Below, one piece after another: positions 1 to 5,095 of a stretch of DNA of 8,720 bases. The position numbers were made by a program, and so were the translations under genes. The number at the start of each line of letters is the position of its first letter. The first letter of the stretch is position 1. This DNA comes from an uncultured Bacilli bacterium (GTDB taxonomy: Bacteria; Bacillota_I; Bacilli_A; RF39; UBA660), in assembly GCA_947627525.1 (NCBI GenBank), contig CANQWJ010000043.1, positions 1 to 8,720 on the forward strand, in the 5' to 3' direction. The notes beneath the pieces were generated by a model that worked only from the letters and a program-made list of their open reading frames with translations, was not told where the DNA came from and did no database searches.

Positions 1-382
1 TCGTTCAACGTTTACTAAGCGTGGTGGAAACTTAGGAACAGATGGTTCTGTTTCTTACATGTTTGAACGAAAGGGTGTCATTGTTATTGATAAGACTTTA
101 GATGAAGATACAGTAATGATGACGGCTCTTGATAATGGTGCTGATGACGTTGTAACTAATGATGATAGTTACGAAATATATACAACTCCAGATGCTTTCT
201 TAAAGGTTAAAACTTCCCTTGAAGAATTAGGTGTAACTAATTTCTTAACTAGTGAAATAACTTATGTTGCGAATAATTTAGTTGAGCTAGACGAAGAAGC
301 AACAGAAAAAGTTTTAGCATTATCCGATGCTTTGGACGAAATCGAAGACGTTCAAAATGTATATCATAATTTAAGTGTTTAG
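1..382 (+). CDS. yebC: YebC/PmpR-family regulator, C-terminal part (5' end outside window)
   Basis: This is the last 126 or so residues of a YebC-family protein, read in the frame whose first full codon is at base 2 and ending with TAG at 380-382. The family is usually about 240 residues, so roughly half is missing beyond the left edge. Visible family marks are the KRGGNLGTDGSVSYMFERKG stretch near the start, the DNGADDVV segment, and the closing DVQNVYHN motif. YebC proteins are cytoplasmic; members have been described as DNA-binding transcriptional regulators and, more recently, as factors helping ribosomes through difficult sequences, so the exact role here is open. The ATG at 59 is an internal methionine and not the start, since family homology runs upstream of it. 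Its 3' end carries a hairpin terminator that begins at the stop codon. Confidence 0.95.
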   Translation, partial: RSTFTKRGGNLGTDGSVSYMFERKGVIVIDKTLDEDTVMMTALDNGADDVVTNDDSYEIYTTPDAFLKVKTSLEELGVTNFLTSEITYVANNLVELDEEATEKVLALSDALDEIEDVQNVYHNLSV

Positions 383-406
383 TAGATAGAAATATCTACT
401 TTTTTT
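381..406 (+). terminator. Intrinsic terminator of yebC
   Basis: A perfect 8-bp stem (381-388 with 393-400) closed by a GAAA tetraloop is followed by a run of T from 400 to 406. The stem starts inside the yebC stop codon. Bases 382-404 recur exactly at 1622-1644, beyond the next gene. Confidence 0.85.
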
Positions 407-432
407 GTAGGAAAAAAGAAAAAGTTAGGTAA

Positions 433-458
433 TTATAATATTGATGGCAATATTATAA
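433..458. promoter_or_regulatory. 11-bp perfect inverted repeat, possible operator
   Basis: Bases 433-443 pair perfectly with 448-458 around the loop ATGG. The dyad lies in the short gap upstream of the nuclease gene and overlaps the -35 box (441-446) of the best candidate promoter. It could bind a repressor, be the end of an inserted element, or be an AT-rich hairpin without function. It has no T-run after it, so it is not a typical terminator. Confidence 0.4.
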
Positions 459-470
459 ATTTGCTGTAAT
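441..470 (+). promoter_or_regulatory. Candidate sigma-A promoter for the nuclease gene
   Basis: TTGATG at 441-446 and TGTAAT at 465-470 are separated by 18 bases, which would place transcription start near 477. A TATAAT also occurs at 434-439 but has no good -35 partner. AT-rich sequence makes chance matches common, so this is tentative. Confidence 0.35.
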
Positions 471-495
471 TTATAGAGTAGAGTTTATTAAATTA

Positions 496-1584
496 GTGCC
501 ATCTCTAAAAAGAGATAGGAGGAATTTTGTAACGGATAGTGATTTAACAAAAAAGAATATTAATGATAGCGAAATAAATAAAGAAAATAGTAATAAATAT
601 TTTGAGATATTAAATGACATTAAAAAAACTTTAATTACGACGAGAAATAAAATAGTAGAAAATGCTAATAAAGATTTAATATTAATGTATTATGATATTG
701 GTTTAAAATTGATTGCAAATAATAAATGGGGTTCATCTTTTATAGATACTTTGGCAAAAGACTTAAAGATATCCTTTCCAACTTTAAAGGGTATGTCAGC
801 AAGAAATTTGCGATATATGCAAAAGTTTGCTATGGAGTTTGATAATGACGAATTTTTGCAAGGAGTACTTGCAAAATTATCTTGGAATCATAATCAAATA
901 TTATTAGATAGGATTAAAGATAAAGAAATTAGAAAATGGTATGCGAAAGAAACAATTGAAAACGGTTGGTCTGTTTCAGTATTAATTCATCAAATTTCAT
1001 TAAAGTTATATGAAAGACAATCACTTTTAGATAATAAGATTAATAATTTTGATGAAACACTATCAACACCCAATAATGAACAAGTAAAAGAATTATTAAA
1101 AGATCCCTATATATTTGATTTTATTAACACTGATAAGGAAACGAAAGAATTAGATATAGAACGAGAACTAACTAACAACATAACTAAATTATTATTAGAG
1201 TTAGGAAATGGCTTTGCTTTTATTGGAAGACAATACCATTTAGAAATTGAAAATGAAGATTACTACATAGATTTATTATTTTATAATTTAAAAGTTAGAA
1301 GTTATGTAGTAGTAGAATTAAAGACTACGGAATTTAAACCGGAATATATCGGAAAATTAAATTTCTATTTAAATGCTGTTGATAGATATATAAAAGGTGA
1401 AAATGATAGTCCAACATTTGGAATATTACTTTGTAAAGATAAGAAAAAAGTAACAGCGGAACTGGCTTTAAAAGATATAACTAAACCCATTGGTGTTAGT
1501 GAATATAAGATATTGTCTGAAATACCAGCGTTCTTAGAAAATACTCTACCTAGAATTGAAGATATAGAAAAAAGATTAGGATAG
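496..1584 (+). CDS. DUF1016/YhcG-type PD-(D/E)XK nuclease-domain protein
   Basis: This is a full-length member of the DUF1016 (YhcG-like) family. An N-terminal DUF1016_N helical domain covers about residues 35-175, and a PD-(D/E)XK nuclease-fold domain about 200-350. The nuclease core is visible as D259 in YYIDLLFY and E274-x-K276 in VVVELK, followed by the family's KLNFYLNAVD helix, so the active site looks intact. The substrate is unknown; relatives often sit near restriction systems or in variable defence regions, which is general knowledge and not shown here. No methylase, restriction subunit or integrase accompanies it. The 5' end is unclear: the open frame can begin at GTG 496, which has no good ribosome site, while a strong AGGAGG (517-522) lies inside the frame and is followed nine bases later by ACG at 532 and not by ATG. 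The gene ends with TAG and is flanked by two copies of one terminator sequence, suggesting insertion. Function of the fold is sure; start and activity are not. Confidence 0.85.
   Translation: MPSLKRDRRNFVTDSDLTKKNINDSEINKENSNKYFEILNDIKKTLITTRNKIVENANKDLILMYYDIGLKLIANNKWGSSFIDTLAKDLKISFPTLKGMSARNLRYMQKFAMEFDNDEFLQGVLAKLSWNHNQILLDRIKDKEIRKWYAKETIENGWSVSVLIHQISLKLYERQSLLDNKINNFDETLSTPNNEQVKELLKDPYIFDFINTDKETKELDIERELTNNITKLLLELGNGFAFIGRQYHLEIENEDYYIDLLFYNLKVRSYVVVELKTTEFKPEYIGKLNFYLNAVDRYIKGENDSPTFGILLCKDKKKVTAELALKDITKPIGVSEYKILSEIPAFLENTLPRIEDIEKRLG
501..522 (+). promoter_or_regulatory. Shine-Dalgarno preceded by a small hairpin, nuclease gene
   Basis: AGGAGG at 517-522 is the strongest ribosome site in this part of the window. 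Directly upstream, ATCTCT (501-506) and AGAGAT (511-516) form a 6-bp stem with loop AAAA. No ATG, GTG or TTG in the nuclease frame follows at normal spacing; only ACG at 532 does. The site argues that translation was designed to begin near 532 and not at GTG 496. Confidence 0.5.
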
Positions 1585-1620
1585 ATTATTAAAATAATTA
1601 ATAAATTATTTATATATAGT

Positions 1621-1645
1621 CGTAGATAGAAATATCTACTTTTTA
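1621..1645 (+). terminator. Second copy of the yebC-type terminator hairpin
   Basis: The stem 1622-1628/1633-1639 with a GAAA loop is followed by five T (1640-1644). Bases 1622-1644 are identical to 382-404. The outer stem pair present at the yebC copy is lost here (C at 1621 opposite T at 1640). It would end transcription of the nuclease gene. Confidence 0.75.
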
Positions 1646-1646
1646 T

Positions 1647-1674
1647 TTGCTTTTATTAGATAAAGATATATAAT
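1647..1674 (+). promoter_or_regulatory. Promoter of the surface-protein gene
   Basis: TTGCTT at 1647-1652 and a perfect TATAAT at 1669-1674 are separated by 16 bases. The ribosome site GAGGTGAG (1691-1698) and ATG 1702 follow. The promoter starts right after the second terminator copy, so the gene is set up as its own transcription unit. Confidence 0.6.
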
Positions 1675-1701
1675 TAAATTATGGTAGTGTGAGGTGAGAA
1701 T

Positions 1702-2805
1702 ATGAAAAAAGTTTTATTTTTATTAATATCGTTATTATTTTTAATACCCGTTAGTACATATGCAGCTGATGTTAAAATAACAGATTTTGAAATTAATGGT
1801 AAAAATGAAGTTACAGTTGGTGAAAAAATAACACTTTCTTTTAAAATTAAAACATCAGGTTTATCTTCAAAATCCGATTCTTTAGGTATTTGGATAGCGG
1901 GATTTAAACTTGTCTACGACAAAAATATTTTGACACCTGTGTCTATTTCTTTGCCTGGATTTGATGGTGGGCTTACAGTTACAGATGAGGTAATTGGTGA
2001 AGCAATAGATGACTATGATGAAGATTGTGTCGATGGGTTGCTTTATTGTGGCGATTTCCAAGCAACAGTGACATTTTTTGCGAAAGCAGCTACTGTAAGT
2101 GATAGTGTTGATATTAGTGTTAAAGATATTGGCATTGGTTTATTGGATATGAAAGAAGATCGACTCTATACAGAAGATGATTTGATAACAATTGAATCTG
2201 ATATTACTAAAACGAAAACGATAAAAGTATATGATGCTGTAAGTAAAGATATCACACCACCACCTAGTATTGCAACGACATCAGAACCTAAAAAGAAAAC
2301 AACAACCAAGAAGACAAATAAAAAGACTTCAAGTAGTACTAGTTCAAACACTACTACTAGTACTAATAAAAATTCTAAAAAATCAAGCAATAACAATTTA
2401 AAGTCTTTAACGATTGATGATTATAAAATCGACTTTAAAAAAGAACAACATTTATATTCAATTGACTTAGTCAATAATACTAATAAATTAGTAGTTAAAG
2501 CAGCAACAGAAGATAAAAAAGCAACTTATAAAATAATAGGTGCTGATGACTTGAAAAAGAATGACTATAAAGTAAAAATTGAAGTAACAGCGGAAAATGG
2601 TGATAAGAGTACTTATTCTATAACTGCTTATCAACAAGAAACTAAAAAAGATGAAAAGAAAAAACTTATAGATATTAATATAAAAAAAGATGATTTAATA
2701 AAATATGGAATAATTGGTGGAGTAGTAGTATTAGTAATAATTATTATTTCTCTAATTATTCATCATAAAGATCATAAGCTTGAAAAATCATTAGATGAAC
2801 TATAA
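1702..2805 (+). CDS. Secreted, membrane-anchored surface protein with cohesin-like and cadherin-like beta-sandwich domains
   Basis: The 367-residue protein begins with a signal peptide (residues 1-21, cleavage likely after STYA). Residues 22-145 look like a cohesin-type beta-sandwich: VTVGEKITLSFKI, then GFKLVYDKNILTP and ATVTFFAKA. It holds the only two cysteines, C109 and C116, which could form a disulfide. A basic Lys/Thr/Ser/Asn linker (about 192-232) leads to a cadherin-like beta-sandwich domain of the PF12733 type (about 233-309). A single transmembrane helix (about 335-354) and a short charged cytoplasmic tail (HHKDHK...) end it. It is therefore an exported type I membrane protein facing the outside. 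No LPxTG- or NPQTN-like sorting signal precedes the helix, so the neighbouring sortase probably does not anchor it. The start is supported by GAGGTGAG six bases or less upstream. Ligand and role are unknown; the cohesin-like assignment is by sequence look alone. Confidence 0.8.
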   Translation: MKKVLFLLISLLFLIPVSTYAADVKITDFEINGKNEVTVGEKITLSFKIKTSGLSSKSDSLGIWIAGFKLVYDKNILTPVSISLPGFDGGLTVTDEVIGEAIDDYDEDCVDGLLYCGDFQATVTFFAKAATVSDSVDISVKDIGIGLLDMKEDRLYTEDDLITIESDITKTKTIKVYDAVSKDITPPPSIATTSEPKKKTTTKKTNKKTSSSTSSNTTTSTNKNSKKSSNNNLKSLTIDDYKIDFKKEQHLYSIDLVNNTNKLVVKAATEDKKATYKIIGADDLKKNDYKVKIEVTAENGDKSTYSITAYQQETKKDEKKKLIDINIKKDDLIKYGIIGGVVVLVIIIISLIIHHKDHKLEKSLDEL

Positions 2806-2806
2806 A

Positions 2807-2838
2807 AAATAAATGGATGAGATTTCATCCATTTATTT
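2807..2838. terminator. Bidirectional terminator between convergent genes
   Basis: A perfect 14-bp stem, 2807-2820 with 2825-2838, encloses the loop GATT. A-rich sequence lies on the left and T-rich sequence on the right, so it can serve both the surface-protein gene and the convergent sortase gene. The sortase stop codon (2833-2835) lies inside the stem. Confidence 0.8.
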
Positions 2839-3705
2839 ATTTGAATATTTTATTAGTTTAGCATGCATTACCATGCGCTCTGTTTTACCATAACAAGTAG
2901 ATAAAGTTAATATCTTATCACTACCACTAACGGTTGTATTAAATTTATAAACACTTCGTTTTTGAAGCATGTCAGCAAATGTTTTAAACTCGTTATCACT
3001 ACTAAACTTAACTTGAATGTAATCACTTGTTTCAGGTATGTGATAAACACTAAATACTTGCCAAAGAGTATTTTGATTTTCTGTTGATAACTTTATTACA
3101 TAATTATTTTTATTTTTATACCAATCACTCTTAAGAATATTTTTTAAAGAACCAAACATTGTTTTATTAAGACGAGCATGAGCATAAAGAATAGTATTTT
3201 TATCAAGGTTTTTAATGTTATTACGATAGTCTAAGAAGACCCATCCAGCACTATTATATTTCTTATTTAAATCATGCGTTAAATAATATTTGTTATCTTT
3301 TGTTTGAACAAAAGGATAATTGATATTAGTACCATTAACTTGAATCCATCCAACGGTATCAGAATTTTTCTTTTTTAATTCTTTAATATCAACATCAATT
3401 AATTTCATTTTAATATAGTCATAGTAAGGATTATCTTTCTTAATTTCTTCTTTTTGTTCAATAACTTGAACATTTTCATCTTCTTCTACTTCTTGTACTT
3501 CTTGTATATCAACAGTTTCTTCTAATTCTTCTTTTATTTCTTCCATTGCTTTAGTGTCTTTATGATAACTAAATATTTTATAAGCAGAATATATTAAGAC
3601 ACTAATACTTATAAGTAAGAAAATAGTTAAAATAATATTTAAAATTTTATATTTTTTACTTTTTTTTGTGTGTGTATGTTTTTGTTCTTTATTTTTTGCT
3701 TTCAT
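2833..3705 (-). CDS. srtB: Class B sortase
   Basis: A membrane-bound cysteine transpeptidase of 290 residues. It has a Lys/His-rich cytoplasmic N-terminus, one membrane helix (about 22-43), a strongly acidic Glu-rich linker (about 54-90), then the sortase barrel. Catalytic residues are visible: His176 in ILYAHARL, Cys271 in TLSTCYG and Arg277 in ERMVMHAKL. The DTVGWIQVNGTNINYPFVQ segment and YYLTHDLN are typical of class B enzymes. Sortases join surface proteins to peptidoglycan or to pilin subunits. I place the start at ATG 3703-3705 and not at the in-frame GTG 3712-3714, because that GTG lies inside the ribosome site GAGAGGTGG (3711-3719). The gene is convergent with the surface-protein gene and divergent from the VirB2/VirB6-like operon. 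No protein in the window shows a recognisable sorting motif, so its substrate is either elsewhere or uses an unusual signal. The motif has YAHAR where many relatives have YGHNM. Confidence 0.92.
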   Translation of the reverse strand: MKAKNKEQKHTHTKKSKKYKILNIILTIFLLISISVLIYSAYKIFSYHKDTKAMEEIKEELEETVDIQEVQEVEEDENVQVIEQKEEIKKDNPYYDYIKMKLIDVDIKELKKKNSDTVGWIQVNGTNINYPFVQTKDNKYYLTHDLNKKYNSAGWVFLDYRNNIKNLDKNTILYAHARLNKTMFGSLKNILKSDWYKNKNNYVIKLSTENQNTLWQVFSVYHIPETSDYIQVKFSSDNEFKTFADMLQKRSVYKFNTTVSGSDKILTLSTCYGKTERMVMHAKLIKYSNK

Positions 3706-3725
3706 ATCTTCCACCTCTCAATTAT

Positions 3726-3752
3726 TTTATAACAATAAAATAAAAATGTCTA
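3726..3752 (-). promoter_or_regulatory. Candidate promoter of the sortase gene
   Basis: On the minus strand an extended -10, TGT followed by TATAAA (3726-3731), lies 15 bases from a TAGACA at 3747-3752. Transcription would start near 3719, directly at the ribosome site. The -35 box lies in the left arm of the dyad at 3744-3774. Confidence 0.45.
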
Positions 3753-3774
3753 TATCAAAATAATATTGACATTT
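3744..3774. promoter_or_regulatory. Imperfect dyad in the divergent promoter region, possible operator
   Basis: Bases 3744-3755 pair with 3763-3774 at 11 of 12 positions (one T-T mismatch) around a 7-base centre. The left arm covers the sortase -35 box and the right arm holds a consensus TTGACA on the plus strand (3766-3771) that has no well-spaced -10. Its position suits a regulator controlling sortase, and perhaps the divergent operon. Confidence 0.4.
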
Positions 3775-3799
3775 ACAACTAAATTTTTAGGTATTGTTA

Positions 3800-3828
3800 T
3801 TGTAAAAATATCAATTGTATTTTATAAT
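3800..3828 (+). promoter_or_regulatory. Promoter of the VirB2/VirB6-like operon
   Basis: TTGTAA at 3800-3805 and a perfect TATAAT at 3823-3828 are separated by 17 bases. The ribosome site AGGGGTGA (3852-3859) and ATG 3864 follow. No other promoter is needed for the second gene, whose ribosome site sits in the short gap after the first. Confidence 0.6.
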
Positions 3829-3863
3829 TATTTATAGTAGGGGTATTATAAAGGGGTGACTTT

Positions 3864-5081
3864 ATGAGGTCAATAAAAACTAATATATTTTTTATTTTAT
3901 TTTTATTTAGCGGCTTGTTTTTAATTGGACTAGATAAAGTTGAAGCAAATGATTTGGAATTAGATGATTATACACTACAATGCATTTATTCAGATGGCGG
4001 TTTATATACATATAGCAAAAATTATGGAAATGATGAATTTCAATCAAATAGAACATCATACAATTTGAGTGGTGTTTCAACGATGGATAGTACTTCAACT
4101 GGTGTTGTAAACTTTTTAAATTCTCCAGCAGATGTGCAAGCAATATACAAAAGATGTGCTAAACATGTTGCAGTTGCTGTTAATAAAAAAGAAGATACCC
4201 ATTTATCATATTATAAATTTTTTAATGAAGATAATCCTAATTATAGGATATCAACTGGTGAATTAGGTGGTCTTTCTTGGCATAGTTGGCTTTGGAATAA
4301 TGCCGAAGATGATGCTAGGGAAGAGGCAAGTAGAAATACAAAAGTATATGATTTAGTTTCTGAGATGTATCTTTTAAACAATTCATATACAGAACCTAAC
4401 GTGTCTCTATATTATGCCCAGAAAGCAACGCAAGCTGCTGGTACAGATAAATATGTTGAAATAATGTTTTATGATAATGCCGTTTTATTAAAAAGTGAAA
4501 AACAAACAACATTCTTGGAAAACTCTTCTGTTTTTGGAAGCATATCAAAAGATGGAAATGGTAAAATTGTTGGAAATCCACCAAGTGATATTTATTTAAA
4601 CAATCCTGAGCCAACTTCAATTGTTGATTCAGTTGGAAATTTATCATATGCTATCGAAAAAGATAGTCATACTTATATTGTTTCGACAAGTAGCTCTGGA
4701 AAAAATGTTACTCATTATGAATTGACTGATGAGAAAGTAGATTTATCAGGAGCAAGCAATAGTGAACTATGTGATACGATTATGCCTCAAACAGCTTTGG
4801 TTTTAAAAGACATCATAAGATATGCGCAACTATTAGTTCCTGTATTTTTGATAATTTTAACAGCAATAGATATTGGAAAGATTGTAGTGTCTGGCAATAT
4901 AGATGAAGAAATGCCTAAGCAAAAGAAAAAAGTTATTACAAGATTTATTATCGCTGTCATTTTCTTCTTCTTGCCATTGTTAGTTAGATTAACGATTAAT
5001 ATGATTAATCAATCAGGAATAAAAGATCCTGATGGCGATGTTTCACATACAATATCTATTATTGATTGTTTATTTGAATAA
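3864..5081 (+). CDS. Exported ectodomain protein with VirB2/TrbC-like C-terminal helical hairpin
   Basis: This 405-residue protein starts with a signal peptide (1-28, cleavage likely after KVEA). A large polar ectodomain follows (about 29-300), beginning with TLQCIYSDGG. The C-terminal 90 residues form two membrane helices, about 319-343 and 358-380, joined by a short loop GNIDEEMPKQKKK that is basic at its end. That hairpin, with the ...VPVFLIILTAIDIGKIVVSG... and ...FIIAVIFFFLPLLVRL... pattern, resembles small VirB2/TrbC-like pilin-type membrane proteins of Gram-positive bacteria; here it is joined to an ectodomain far larger than a pilin. The four cysteines C40, C98, C303 and C402 all fall on the outer side in this topology, so C40-C98 and C303-C402 disulfides are possible. 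It is the first gene of a two-gene operon, 14 bases before the VirB6-like gene. I do not recognise the ectodomain; the VirB2-like reading is inference. Confidence 0.75.
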   Translation: MRSIKTNIFFILFLFSGLFLIGLDKVEANDLELDDYTLQCIYSDGGLYTYSKNYGNDEFQSNRTSYNLSGVSTMDSTSTGVVNFLNSPADVQAIYKRCAKHVAVAVNKKEDTHLSYYKFFNEDNPNYRISTGELGGLSWHSWLWNNAEDDAREEASRNTKVYDLVSEMYLLNNSYTEPNVSLYYAQKATQAAGTDKYVEIMFYDNAVLLKSEKQTTFLENSSVFGSISKDGNGKIVGNPPSDIYLNNPEPTSIVDSVGNLSYAIEKDSHTYIVSTSSSGKNVTHYELTDEKVDLSGASNSELCDTIMPQTALVLKDIIRYAQLLVPVFLIILTAIDIGKIVVSGNIDEEMPKQKKKVITRFIIAVIFFFLPLLVRLTINMINQSGIKDPDGDVSHTISIIDCLFE

Positions 5082-5095
5082 GTGAGGTGAGGCAA

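Larger units (their letters stand above)
382..1644 (+). repeat. 23-bp direct repeats bracketing the nuclease gene (382-404 and 1622-1644)
   Basis: The two terminator hairpins agree base for base over 23 positions in the same orientation, 1240 bases apart, with only the nuclease gene between them. The other terminators in the window (2807-2838 and 7368-7398) have unrelated stems, so this is not simply a hairpin used after every gene. The arrangement fits insertion of a cassette that duplicated or carried the terminator, or recombination between two genomic copies. Confidence 0.6.

Noticed and set aside
1592..1611. AT-only 8-bp hairpin after the nuclease stop codon
   Set aside because: Expected by chance at this base composition and lacks a T-run; the GAAA-loop hairpin just downstream is the better terminator.
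1681..1692. Tiny ATG-GTA-GTG-TGA upstream frame before the surface-protein gene
   Set aside because: Four codons without a ribosome site; it lies in the leader and is likely chance.
2166..2396. Minus-strand frame coding a very hydrophobic 76-residue peptide
   Set aside because: It is the complement of the Lys/Thr/Ser/Asn-rich linker of the surface-protein gene; A-rich codons read backwards give Leu, Val and Phe. No ribosome site or independent support.
4578..4625. NPP/NPEPT-like residues in the VirB2-like ectodomain as a sortase B signal
   Set aside because: They lie in the middle of the ectodomain, not before a C-terminal helix and basic tail as sorting signals do.
3907..4647. Two minus-strand open frames of 78 and 83 codons inside the VirB2-like gene
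   Set aside because: They lie fully inside a well-supported gene, have no promoter or ribosome site, and show no recognisable features.
5087..5095. GTG 5087 as the start of the VirB6-like gene
   Set aside because: The codon is part of the ribosome site GAGGTGAGG; ATG 5096 is correctly spaced from it.
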